Below the pieces are notes generated by a model. That model saw only the letters and a program-made list of their open reading frames with translations. It did no database searches and was not told the origin of the DNA. A stretch of 64,000 bases of DNA, taken from positions 372,001 through 436,000 of the forward strand of contig NZ_JALUXE010000002.1 in assembly GCF_027019125.1 (NCBI RefSeq), written 5' to 3'. This DNA comes from Roseovarius sp. (GTDB lineage Bacteria; Pseudomonadota; Alphaproteobacteria; Rhodobacterales; Rhodobacteraceae). Position 1 is the first letter of the stretch. The number at the start of each line of letters is the position of its first letter. Shown here piece by piece: positions 1 to 7,620 of this stretch. A program made the position numbers and the translations under genes.

Positions 1-315
1 CTTGGGCCGATCTTCGCGGTGCATGTCACCGACTGGCCCACGCACGAGGCCAAGGTGGCCGACTTCTGGGCCAACTCCATCCTGCATGAACGCGTCTACG
101 ACGGCAGCCCGATGGCCGCCCATGTCAACGCCCGCAATGTGCAGCCGGGCATGTTCTCGACCTGGCTCGCCCTCTTCGATGCGGTGCTCGCGCGCGAACT
201 CTCCCCCGATCAGGCCGCCGCCTGGTCGGCGCTGGCGCATCGCATCGGGCGGTCTTTGCGCGCGGGCGTCGTGGATCGCAGCACCCTTCCCGGCGGCATC
301 CCCAAACTGCGCTGA
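1..315 (+). CDS. Group III truncated hemoglobin, 3' part
   Basis: The 5' end lies outside the window, so only the last 104 residues are present, read in frame from base 1. The visible sequence has the C-terminal half of group III truncated hemoglobins: LGPIF, then a helix with DFWANSIL, the NPMA-like SPMAAH segment and the FxTWLALFDAVL helix. These proteins bind heme and are linked to oxygen or nitric oxide chemistry. The proximal histidine cannot be assigned safely without the N-terminus. The stop at 313-315 is followed by 183 bases with a short GC hairpin (about 318-338) and no gene before the next start at 499. Confidence 0.75.
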   Translation, partial: LGPIFAVHVTDWPTHEAKVADFWANSILHERVYDGSPMAAHVNARNVQPGMFSTWLALFDAVLARELSPDQAAAWSALAHRIGRSLRAGVVDRSTLPGGIPKLR

Positions 316-498
316 TCCCGGCCGATCCTTGCCGGAACCGCGCGCCGCCTGCGGCCATATCCGGCCGACGGCGGGAACCCGCCGCGCGCGCCCCCGCAAA
401 ATGGCGGCAAAGCGCCGGAAAACACAACCGCGCTTTCAAACTCTCGGGGGCGGCCCCACCTCTGGCCTATGCTGAGCGCAGTCAGAGAGGAGCCAGCC

Positions 499-759
499 AT
501 GTATACCCCCCAAGACGACATTCGCCGACAAGCCAACCGTGACCTCAACCGCTACGGCCCACCCGGCCATGATCCCGGCGCGGGTGCGCGCGGCGGGCTG
601 GCGGGCCTGCTCGTCGTGGTGATCCTGATGGGCGGGGTGATCGCCTTCAGCATGCTCAGCCCGTCCACCACGGGCAACAGCACCGCCCCGGCCTCTGCCC
701 CAAGCAGCGTGATCGACGGCACGCAATCCCAACAAACCCCTGCCGCCCCGGTCGATTGA
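499..759 (+). CDS. Small single-pass membrane protein, unknown function
   Basis: An 86-residue protein starting at ATG 499, with the purine-rich ribosome-binding site AGAGAGG nine bases upstream. The frame is open further upstream but has no better site. Residues about 32-53 form one hydrophobic helix (GGLAGLLVVVILMGGVIAFS). A charged N-terminal region lies before it and a Ser/Thr/Ala/Pro-rich tail after it, likely periplasmic. I do not recognise a family; short proteins of this build are common in the Roseobacter group. It is followed by a strong GC hairpin. Confidence 0.6.
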   Translation: MYTPQDDIRRQANRDLNRYGPPGHDPGAGARGGLAGLLVVVILMGGVIAFSMLSPSTTGNSTAPASAPSSVIDGTQSQQTPAAPVD

Positions 760-781
760 CGACCACACTCACGGCGCAGAC

Positions 782-813
782 GGCCCGGCCAGAGCCTCCA
801 GCATGGCCGGGCC
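782..813. terminator. Bidirectional hairpin between convergent genes
   Basis: A perfect 9-bp inverted repeat, GGCCCGGCC (782-790) and GGCCGGGCC (805-813), with a 14-base loop, sits between the ends of the small membrane protein (+) and the XRE-cupin regulator (-). There is no strong T-tract on either side, so intrinsic termination is an inference from position. Confidence 0.5.
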
Positions 814-831
814 ACTTGCGCCCGAGCGGCC

Positions 832-1455
832 TTAGTCGAGCGACGTCACCCAGAGCACGGTCGCATCCTCGGCACTCACCGAAATCACGTTATGCCCCAT
901 GGTGGCATCATAATAGGCGCTATCGCCCCGGCGCATCTCGATGGGCTCGTAAAACTCGGTATAGAGCCGCACCACCCCGGTCAGCACATAGAGAAATTCC
1001 TCGCCATCGTGGCGCACCCAACCGCCAAAATCCTCGACCGCGCGGGCGCGGATGCGCGCGCGGTAGGGCATCATGCGTTTCTGGCTCAGCGTATCGGCCA
1101 GCAGATCATGCTCATAGGTCGCCGTCGCCATGGGCCTGCCTTCGCCCACCCGCGTCACCGCCATGCGCCCGTTGATCCGGTCGCGCGACGGCGGGGTAAA
1201 GAGCTGCGGCACCGAGATTTCCAAGCCCTGCGCCAGCTTCTTCAGCGCCTCATAGGTCGGTGACATCTGGCCATTCTCGATCTTCGAGAGGGTCGAGCGC
1301 GCCAACCCCGCCTGTTTCGCCGCCTGTTCCAGCGTCCAGCCCCGCGCCTTGCGCAATTGCCGCACCCGAACGCCCAGATCAAGAGGCTCCGGCACCGTGT
1401 CAGCGCCGGTTTCGCGCGTGACGCGCAACTGAGGGGGCAAGGCTTGATCCGTCAT
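832..1455 (-). CDS. XRE-family regulator with C-terminal cupin
   Basis: A 207-residue transcription factor. Residues about 26-84 form a helix-turn-helix of the XRE/HTH_3 type (RQLRKARGWTLEQAAKQAGL, then STLSKIENGQMSPT). Residues about 135-205 form a cupin_2 sensor domain (GEEFLYVLTGVVRLY, RRGDSAYYDATMGHNV). This architecture is shared with PuuR and other regulators of amine or amino-acid catabolism, where the cupin probably binds a small ligand. It is divergent from the acyl-CoA synthetase gene at 1523 with 67 bases between the starts, so it could control that gene; this is inferred from position only. The effector is unknown. Confidence 0.85.
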   Translation of the reverse strand: MTDQALPPQLRVTRETGADTVPEPLDLGVRVRQLRKARGWTLEQAAKQAGLARSTLSKIENGQMSPTYEALKKLAQGLEISVPQLFTPPSRDRINGRMAVTRVGEGRPMATATYEHDLLADTLSQKRMMPYRARIRARAVEDFGGWVRHDGEEFLYVLTGVVRLYTEFYEPIEMRRGDSAYYDATMGHNVISVSAEDATVLWVTSLD

Positions 1456-1522
1456 AGGCCAACGCTATAGGCCAAGCGCAAGGCCACTTGCAACCGTCCC
1501 CAGAGGCCCCTAAGCCAAGGCC

Positions 1523-3049
1523 ATGAGCGCCATATTCGATCAGGGCCCAAGCGCCCCCTGCCCCCGCCCCTTCAACCTCGCAGCCCATGTTCTGCGCCGG
1601 GCCGAAGCGCATCCCGACAAGATCGCCCTCGCAGTCCTCAGCCTGACCAAATCCGACCGCTGGAGCTATGGCCGCCTCGCGGCCGCCGTGCGCGGCACCG
1701 GCACCGGCCTTTTGCGCGCCGGATTGAACCCCGGCGACCGGGTGCTGATGCGGCTGGGCAATACGGTCGAATTTCCGATTGCCTATCTTGGGGCCATTGC
1801 CGTGGGCCTCATCCCGATCCCCACCTCCAGCCAGCTGACGGAACCCGAAGTGGCGGGCATCCTCAAGACCACGCAACCCGCGCTGATCCTGCGGGCCCAG
1901 AGCGTGGCCTGCCCGGACACCGATATTCCCACGCTCAACGAGCCCAACCTTGAAGAAATGCGCGCCCTTCCTCCCGCCGATTGGGACATGGGCGATCCAG
2001 ACCGCCCCGCCTATATCATCTACACCTCCGGCACCTCCGGCATTCCGCGCGCCGTGGTCCATGCCCATCGCGCCATCTGGGCGCGGCAGATGATGTTTGA
2101 CGGCTGGTATGGGCTGCGCCCCGACGACCGGCTCTGCCACGCGGGCGCCTTCAACTGGACCTTCACCCTTGGCACCGGCCTCATGGACCCCTGGACCATG
2201 GGGGCCACCGCCCTCATCCCCGCCCCCGGCATCACACCCGAGCAATTGCCCCTTCTGCTCAAACGCCATGACGCCACGATCTTCGCCGCCGCCCCCGGCG
2301 TCTATCGCAAACTCGTGCACCCCGGTCAGCGCCTTGACCTGCCGCATCTGCGGCACGGGCTGGCGGCGGGCGAGAAACTCTCGGACACCATCCGCCAGCA
2401 TTGGCAGGACGCCACCGGCACGCCGATCTTCGAGGCTTACGGCATGTCCGAATGCTCGACCTTCATCTCGGGCAGCCCCGATCACCCCGCCGCCCCCGGC
2501 ACGCTGGGGCGCCCCCAGACAGGCCGCCGCGTCGCCATCCTCGCCGACGGCACGCCCGCGCCCCTTGGTGCCGAGGGCACCATCGCCGTCCACCGCTCCG
2601 ATCCCGGCCTCATGCTGGGCTATCTCGGCGCCCCCGAGGCCACGGCAGAGAAATTCACCGGCGACTGGTTCCTGACCGGCGATCAGGGGAGCATGGATGC
2701 CGCAGGCCACATCACCTATCTGGGCCGCGCCGACGACATGATGAACGCCGGCGGCTACCGCGTTTCCCCGATGGAGGTCGAGGCCGTGCTCAGCACGCAT
2801 CCCGGCATCACGACCGTCGCCGTGACCGACATCGAGGTGAAAGAGGATGCGCGCGTCATCATGGCCTTCTATACTGGCCCCGAGACACTCGACCCCGCCA
2901 CGCTTGATGCTTTCGCGCGGGGCCGGCTCGCGGGCTACAAGGCCCCGCGCGCCTATCACCACATCGCGGCCCTTCCCACCGGGGCCAATGGCAAAATCCT
3001 GCGCCGCGCCTTGCGGCCGATCTACGAGGGCCTCCATGGTCAAGCTTGA
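1523..3049 (+). CDS. AMP-binding acyl-CoA synthetase
   Basis: A 508-residue ANL-superfamily enzyme that activates a carboxylic acid as acyl-AMP and then acyl-CoA. Motifs in order: the phosphate loop YTSGTSGIPRAVVHAH (about 168-183), the adenine motif EAYGMSE (about 306), the hinge region with WFLTGDQG and GRADDMMNAGGYRVSP (about 380-415), and the C-terminal catalytic lysine region GANGKILRRAL (about 490). It resembles benzoate-CoA ligase and medium-chain synthetases more than FadD, but the substrate cannot be fixed from sequence. The 3' end overlaps the next gene by 14 bases, so the two are probably co-transcribed. Confidence 0.85.
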   Translation: MSAIFDQGPSAPCPRPFNLAAHVLRRAEAHPDKIALAVLSLTKSDRWSYGRLAAAVRGTGTGLLRAGLNPGDRVLMRLGNTVEFPIAYLGAIAVGLIPIPTSSQLTEPEVAGILKTTQPALILRAQSVACPDTDIPTLNEPNLEEMRALPPADWDMGDPDRPAYIIYTSGTSGIPRAVVHAHRAIWARQMMFDGWYGLRPDDRLCHAGAFNWTFTLGTGLMDPWTMGATALIPAPGITPEQLPLLLKRHDATIFAAAPGVYRKLVHPGQRLDLPHLRHGLAAGEKLSDTIRQHWQDATGTPIFEAYGMSECSTFISGSPDHPAAPGTLGRPQTGRRVAILADGTPAPLGAEGTIAVHRSDPGLMLGYLGAPEATAEKFTGDWFLTGDQGSMDAAGHITYLGRADDMMNAGGYRVSPMEVEAVLSTHPGITTVAVTDIEVKEDARVIMAFYTGPETLDPATLDAFARGRLAGYKAPRAYHHIAALPTGANGKILRRALRPIYEGLHGQA

Positions 3050-3671
3050 CATCATCTCCGACCCGATTTGCCCCTGGTGCTACATCGGCAAGACGCTGCT
3101 CGATCAGGCCATGGCACAGCGCCCCGATCACCCGTTCGAAATCGAATGGCATCCGTTCCAGCTCAACCCCGACATGCCCGCCGAAGGCATGGACCGCCGT
3201 GAATATCTTGAGACGAAGTTTGGCGGCAAAGAGGGCGCGATCCGGGCCTATGCGCCTGTGCTTGAACGCGCCGAGGCCGCAGGTCTGACCATTGATTTCG
3301 CCGCCATCAAGCGCACGCCCAACACGCTCGACGCGCATCGCCTGCTGCATTGGGCGGGCATCGAGGGCTGTCAGGACCGCATGGCCATGGCGCTCTTTCG
3401 GGCCTATTTCAACGAGGGGCGCGACATTGGCGACCCCGAAGTTCTGGCCGATCTCGCCGACAGCCTCAGCCTTGACGGCGCGATGATCCAGCGCCTTCTG
3501 GCCACCGAGGCCGACCGCGACGACGTCCGCGCCCGCGATGCGCAATTCCGCCAGATGGGCATCACGGGCGTGCCCACCTTCATTGTCGGCGGCCAGCACG
3601 CGGTGCCGGGATGCCAGCCCGCAGAGCTTTGGGTCAAGGTGATCGACGACCTGACCGCCGCCGCAAGCTGA
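3036..3671 (+). CDS. DsbA-family (FrnE-like) oxidoreductase
   Basis: A 211-residue protein. ATG 3036 was chosen because it places DPICPWC at the N-terminus as in the family; the longer open frame upstream lies inside the preceding gene. The thioredoxin-fold active site is C12-P-W-C15. The helical insertion and the cis-proline loop GITGVPTFIVGG (about 178-189) match the FrnE/2-hydroxychromene-2-carboxylate isomerase-like group of DsbA proteins. There is no signal peptide, so it is cytoplasmic. It overlaps the acyl-CoA synthetase by 14 bases. The redox partner is unknown. Confidence 0.85.
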   Translation: MVKLDIISDPICPWCYIGKTLLDQAMAQRPDHPFEIEWHPFQLNPDMPAEGMDRREYLETKFGGKEGAIRAYAPVLERAEAAGLTIDFAAIKRTPNTLDAHRLLHWAGIEGCQDRMAMALFRAYFNEGRDIGDPEVLADLADSLSLDGAMIQRLLATEADRDDVRARDAQFRQMGITGVPTFIVGGQHAVPGCQPAELWVKVIDDLTAAAS

Positions 3672-3674
3672 CGC

Positions 3675-4550
3675 TCACGCGAGGGTCATCCGCCGCGCCA
3701 GCCGCCGCTCGCGCCAGAACGTGTAGATGCCCGAGGCAATGATGATCCCCGCCCCCGCCAGCGTCCAGACATCCGGCCGCTCGTCAAACAGCGTGACCCC
3801 GATGATCAGCGCGAACACCAGCCGGGAATAGCGGAACGGCGTGATCACCGCCACATCGCCCAACCGCATCGCGGCCACGATGGCGTAATAGGCCGACACC
3901 CCGCACAAGAGGGCCAGCACCAGATCGCGCCAGTTCACCGCCGTGGGCCAGGCGGGCGTGCCATGAACCGCCAACAGGATCAGCCCCGTCGGCACCAGCG
4001 TGGCAAAGGCATAGGTCGACAGCTGCATCGACGAAATCGTGCGCGGCACCCGGCGCGTCGCCAGATCCCGCGCCGCCAGCCCAAAGACCGCCAAGACCGC
4101 GAAAAGCGATGCCGGCTCAAACCCCGCCATGCCGGGCCGGATCACCATCAGCACGCCGCAAAACCCCACGAGGATCGCCGCCCACCGCCGCCAGCCCACC
4201 GCCTCCCCCAGAAAGAGCGCGGCCCCCAGCGTGACCGCGAGCGGCGTCGCCTGCAAAATGGCCGAGGCCGACGAGAGCGGCGTCAGCGCAATCGCCGTCA
4301 CAAACCCCAAGGTGCCCAGCAATTCGCCGAAATTGCGCAGGATCACGGGCCGCGACACGACATCCCGCGACCAGAGCCGCCCGCCCTGCGCCCGCGTGAT
4401 CGTGCCAAAGATCAGCGCCCCGCCCAATCCCAGCAGAATGATGATCTGCCCCACCGGCAGGCTATCCGCCAGCCGCTTGATGAACATATCCTCCAGCGCG
4501 AAACCGCCCATCGAAAGGACCATCAGAATACTGCCGCGCAGGTTTTCCAT
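3675..4550 (-). CDS. DMT-superfamily (EamA) transporter
   Basis: A 291-residue inner-membrane protein with about ten hydrophobic helices in two EamA repeats. The second repeat ends with YSRLVFALIIGVTLFDERPD, a typical EamA signature. ATG 4550 is preferred over a TTG five codons upstream. Family members export amino acids, metabolites or drugs; the substrate here cannot be told. It is convergent with the DsbA-like gene, with only three bases between the stops. Confidence 0.85.
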   Translation of the reverse strand: MENLRGSILMVLSMGGFALEDMFIKRLADSLPVGQIIILLGLGGALIFGTITRAQGGRLWSRDVVSRPVILRNFGELLGTLGFVTAIALTPLSSASAILQATPLAVTLGAALFLGEAVGWRRWAAILVGFCGVLMVIRPGMAGFEPASLFAVLAVFGLAARDLATRRVPRTISSMQLSTYAFATLVPTGLILLAVHGTPAWPTAVNWRDLVLALLCGVSAYYAIVAAMRLGDVAVITPFRYSRLVFALIIGVTLFDERPDVWTLAGAGIIIASGIYTFWRERRLARRMTLA

Positions 4551-4615
4551 CTCAGACTTTCTCAACCATGAGCGTCCGTGATAGCCCGGATCATTCGCCC
4601 AAAAAAGCGGCAGAG

Positions 4616-5533
4616 CTATGACAACACGACATGACCGCTATGCTTGGCCTTGTGTTCGGGCTCGACATGGATCGTCACCCGCGCGCCCGGCAGCGCCGCC
4701 ATCAGCGCCGCCTCGATCCGGTCGCAGAGATCATGCGCCGCCTCGACCGTGGTCTTGCCCGGCATCACCAGATGAAACTCGATGAAGGTCACAGGCCCGG
4801 CATGGCGCGTGCGCAGATCATGCGCCTGCAAGGCGGCATCATCGCTCGCCGCCGCCTCGATCACCTGCCGGATCGTGGCCATTTCCGTCTCGGATACCGC
4901 CTCATCCATCAACCCGCTCAGCGAGGCCTTGATCACCACGCTGCCCGACCACAGGATATTGAGCGCGACCAGGACCGCCATCGCCGGATCAAGCCAGAGC
5001 CAGCCCGTCGCCAGGGCCAACCCCACGCCGATCAGCACCCCCACCGAAGACACCACATCGGTCATCAGATGCTTGCCATCCGCCACCAGCGCGGGCGAGC
5101 GATAACGCCGCCCGTTGCGAATGAGCATCAGCGCCCAGAGCGCGTTGATCCCCCCCGCCGCCATGTTGATCGCCATGCCCAGCATGGGCGCATCCATCGC
5201 GCGCGGTGCCTGAAACCCGTCATAGGCCTCACGCAGGATAAAGAGCGCCGCAAGGACAATCAGAACCCCCTCCAGCACCGCCGAAAAGAATTCCGCCTTG
5301 TGATGCCCAAAGGGATGATTGTCATCCGCGGGCCGCCGTGCCACCCGCAGCGCCACGATCACCGCAATCGCCGTGGCCAGGTTGACGAGGCTCTCCAGCG
5401 CATCCGACATCAGCGCCAGCGATCCGGTCAAACCCCAGGCCAGCACCTTGAGCGCCATCACCAGGAGACCGACAAAGACGCTGCCAATCGCCAGCCGCAT
5501 CACCCGTGCGGCGGCGCTCCCCCCCTCAGTCAC
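4616..5533 (-). CDS. Cation diffusion facilitator (CDF) metal transporter
   Basis: A roughly 305-residue CDF-family metal/proton antiporter with about six membrane helices and a C-terminal cytoplasmic ferredoxin-like domain (about 215-290). GTG 5533 overlaps the upstream regulator's stop by eight bases; an ATG at 5554 is possible but neither has a clear ribosome-binding site. The transport site seems unusual: helix 2 reads SDALESLVN where FieF has DSLVD, so the two aspartates appear as Glu and Asn. Helix 5 keeps HLMTD. Metal choice (Mn, Fe or Zn) is unresolved, but the overlap with a Mur/Fur gene suggests manganese or iron homeostasis. Confidence 0.82.
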   Translation of the reverse strand: MTEGGSAAARVMRLAIGSVFVGLLVMALKVLAWGLTGSLALMSDALESLVNLATAIAVIVALRVARRPADDNHPFGHHKAEFFSAVLEGVLIVLAALFILREAYDGFQAPRAMDAPMLGMAINMAAGGINALWALMLIRNGRRYRSPALVADGKHLMTDVVSSVGVLIGVGLALATGWLWLDPAMAVLVALNILWSGSVVIKASLSGLMDEAVSETEMATIRQVIEAAASDDAALQAHDLRTRHAGPVTFIEFHLVMPGKTTVEAAHDLCDRIEAALMAALPGARVTIHVEPEHKAKHSGHVVLS

Positions 5534-5942
5534 CGGATTTGACCGGCACGCCATAGAGTTCGAGCCGATGCCCGATCAGGCGATACCCCAGCTTTTCCGC
5601 GATCTTGTCTTGCAACGCCTCGATCTCGGGATCGACGAATTCGATCACCTCGCCCGAATTCATGTCGATCAGATGATCGTGGTGGTCGCGCTCGGCATCT
5701 TCATAGCGCGCACGCCCGTCGCCGAATTCCAGCTTGTCGAGAATGCCCGCCTCCTCGAACAGCTTGACGGTACGATAGACCGTCGCAATCGAAATCCGCG
5801 GATCACGCCCCGAGGCGCGGGCATAGAGCTCTTCGACATCCGGATGATCGTCCGACCCCTCCAGAACCGACGCAATCGTGCGGCGCTGCTCCGTCATGCG
5901 CAGCCCCTTGGCCTCGCAACGCTCGGTGATGGTCTCGGTCAT
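5526..5942 (-). CDS. mur: Fur-family metal regulator, Mur-like
   Basis: A 138-residue Fur-superfamily repressor. The N-terminal winged helix has GLRMTEQRRTIASVLE and ISIATVYRTVKLFEEAGI. The dimerisation and metal domain has ERDHHDHLIDMNSGEVIEF and ends HRLELYGVPV. By recollection of the family it is closest to Mur/Fur of rhizobia and Rhodobacter, which senses manganese, but Fur itself is hard to exclude. The CXXC structural zinc pair of gamma-proteobacterial Fur is absent. Its stop overlaps the start of the CDF transporter, so both are likely one transcript and may be co-regulated. Confidence 0.8.
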   Translation of the reverse strand: MTETITERCEAKGLRMTEQRRTIASVLEGSDDHPDVEELYARASGRDPRISIATVYRTVKLFEEAGILDKLEFGDGRARYEDAERDHHDHLIDMNSGEVIEFVDPEIEALQDKIAEKLGYRLIGHRLELYGVPVKSGD

Positions 5943-6025
5943 GGGCGGCCTCGTCTTGTCTTGCGGCGGTGCCATAACGGCAAGGGGCGGTCCTGACCAG
6001 CCCCATTGTCGCCCTGCCTGCGTGG

Positions 6026-6364
6026 TCAATGCGGTGCTGTGCGCGAGAATAGCTGAATGACAACGATGCCCGCAAGGATCATGCCCGTGCCGATGATGGC
6101 AGGCAGGTCGAGTTTCTGACCAAAGATCACATAGCCGATGCAGGCGATGAACACGATCCCCAGCCCGGACCAGATCGCATAGACCACACCGACCGGCATC
6201 ACCTTGAGCGTCTGCGCCAGAAGGTAAAAGCTGATCGCATAGGCCACCACCACCAGAACCGACGGCCAGAACCGGGTGAATTGCTGGCTTGCCTGCAACG
6301 CCGTGGTGCCTGCGGTCTCGGCCATGATGGCAAGGAACAGAATCAGATAAACCTGTGGGATCAT
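6026..6364 (-). CDS. Small multidrug resistance (SMR/EmrE-like) transporter
   Basis: A 112-residue protein with four membrane helices, the usual SMR length. Glu16 in MAETAGTTAL corresponds to the essential Glu14 of EmrE. The conserved helix 3 segment reads GVVYAIWSGLGIVFI, and helix 4 ends the protein. ATG 6364 was chosen; the longer frame adds eight residues before the first helix. Family members exchange protons for quaternary or guanidinium cations. It precedes the Mur-like gene by 83 bases on the same strand. I could not see a guanidine riboswitch upstream. Confidence 0.88.
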   Translation of the reverse strand: MIPQVYLILFLAIMAETAGTTALQASQQFTRFWPSVLVVVAYAISFYLLAQTLKVMPVGVVYAIWSGLGIVFIACIGYVIFGQKLDLPAIIGTGMILAGIVVIQLFSRTAPH

Positions 6365-6479
6365 CGCGCGCGCTCCGGTCTTGGGCAATCGGCCCCAGAC
6401 TTAAGCGAGGGGGCAAGCGGCGTCCACCGGGAAAGCAAGTGCCAGAAGGCATTAGAGCGGGTTATCACCAGTCACCAAA

Positions 6480-6576
6480 GCGCGGAATCAAGGCACCTCA
6501 GGTGCCGCCGCGCAGCGGTCATGCCGAAGGCATGCCTCCGGCATGGTCCGCCCCCTCGGGCGGGCGCTTTTGCAAC
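6480..6576. repeat. Intergenic cluster of inverted and short tandem repeats
   Basis: The 382 bases between the divergent SMR gene and the M48 protease hold no convincing gene but contain nested repeats. GGCACCT (6492-6498) and AGGTGCC (6500-6506) form a near-perfect palindrome. Next, CATGCC recurs with an 11-base period (CATGCCGAAGG, CATGCCTCCGG, CATGG), which also makes a long imperfect hairpin from GCGG to CCGC. Then comes CCCCCTCGGGCGGGCG. It looks like a structured repeat element rather than a promoter; a dispersed family would have to be shown in the full genome. Confidence 0.5.
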
Positions 6577-6746
6577 GTATCATCTCATTTAGAACGCGGA
6601 ATACTTGGCAGGGATAAATTGCCAATCACTTCTGGCGCTGCGCCCACCCGGCGGACGGGCACCGCGCGGCTCATCTCTTGATGCAGAGCTCAGCGAACCC
6701 TCACACCCCGCTTGCCAGCCACCCCAGCCCACCCCATATTCCCCTC

Positions 6747-7436
6747 ATGTTGAAATTCACCCCGATCCTGCTCGCCATCCTCTATGCGCTCGCCATGTAT
6801 CGTTTCTCGGTCTGGCGCACCTCGCGGGAACTCGACGCGCAATCAACCGAATTGGCCGACCCAAAACTCAAGGCGATGACAGACCGTCTTGCCCGCGCCC
6901 TCGACCTGCCCCGCGTCCGCGTGCACATCTACGAAATTGATCCGGTGAATGGCCTTGCCGCCCCTGACGGGCGCATCTTCATCACCCGTGGCTTCTATCG
7001 CAAGTTCCAGACCGGCGAGGTTTCCGCCGAAGAAATGGCTTCTGTCATCGCGCATGAACTGGGCCACGTCGCCTTGGGTCATTCCCGCCGCCGCATGATC
7101 GACTTTTCCGGGCAGAACGCCCTGCGCACGGCCCTCGCCATGATCTTGTCGCGCTTCATTCCCGGTCTCGGCGTCTGGATTGCCAATGGTCTGACGACCC
7201 TGCTCGCCGCCCGCCTCTCTCGCGGCGACGAGTACGAGGCCGACGCCTATGCCGCCGCCCTGCTGACCAAGGCGGGCATCGGAACGGCCCCGCAAAAATC
7301 ACTGTTCGAAAAACTCGAGGCGTTAACGAACAGTGCGGGCGGCACCATGCCGGCATGGCTCCTCAGCCATCCCAAGACCGTCGAACGGATTGCCGCCATC
7401 GAAAAACTCGAAAGCCGCTGGCAGAGCCTGCGCTGA
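6747..7436 (+). CDS. M48-family zinc metalloprotease
   Basis: A 229-residue protein starting at ATG 6747, the start that places an N-terminal hydrophobic segment (about 4-18) first. The zinc motif HELGH is at 103-107, followed by GHSRRR. The third-ligand segment DEYEADAYA (161-169) follows a second hydrophobic region (about 132-155). This is the HtpX/Oma1-like M48 peptidase layout, membrane-anchored and probably acting in envelope protein quality control. The later C-terminal segment (SHPKTVERI) is typical of the family. Confidence 0.88.
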   Translation: MLKFTPILLAILYALAMYRFSVWRTSRELDAQSTELADPKLKAMTDRLARALDLPRVRVHIYEIDPVNGLAAPDGRIFITRGFYRKFQTGEVSAEEMASVIAHELGHVALGHSRRRMIDFSGQNALRTALAMILSRFIPGLGVWIANGLTTLLAARLSRGDEYEADAYAAALLTKAGIGTAPQKSLFEKLEALTNSAGGTMPAWLLSHPKTVERIAAIEKLESRWQSLR

Positions 7437-7446
7437 TCCCGCCGTC

Positions 7447-7469
7447 ATCCTCAAGTCTCACCTGAGGAT
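7447..7469 (+). terminator. Hairpin downstream of M48 protease
   Basis: Inverted repeat ATCCTCA (7447-7453) and TGAGGAT (7463-7469) with a nine-base loop lies 11 bases after the protease stop. There is no T-tract, so termination is only suggested. The rest of the interval to 7620 is AT-rich and probably holds the promoter of the next operon. Confidence 0.35.
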
Positions 7470-7544
7470 CTGCCGCCTTCCGACGACCTTACAAAATCAC
7501 CTGACAAAGCTTACAAACCTTACCACTCGTCACCTTCCAAATTT

Positions 7545-7555
7545 TTTGATCAAAT
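7545..7555. promoter_or_regulatory. Candidate operator TTTGATCAAAT, copy 1
   Basis: An 11-base word with a 10-base palindrome core (TTTGATCAAA) in an AT-rich stretch 66 bases before the first glutamine synthetase homologue. The identical word occurs again at 8962-8972 before the amidotransferase gene of the same operon. The recurrence in two upstream regions of one pathway suggests a shared regulator; the protein is unknown. Confidence 0.4.
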
Positions 7556-7620
7556 TATCTTGGCAAGCCCCCTGTTGCCGGGCTAGGCTGTCACAAAATC
7601 ATCATCAGGACTTTCTTCCA

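Noticed and set aside
1400..3055. 551-codon open frame on the minus strand over the acyl-CoA synthetase
   Set aside because: It lies antisense to a gene with all ANL motifs. High GC content leaves long antisense frames open; its translation has Gly/Ala/Arg-rich composition and no domain.
6365..6746. Guanidine riboswitch upstream of the SMR gene
   Set aside because: The hairpins present do not show the ACGR loops of the mini-ykkC type or the layout of the other guanidine classes.
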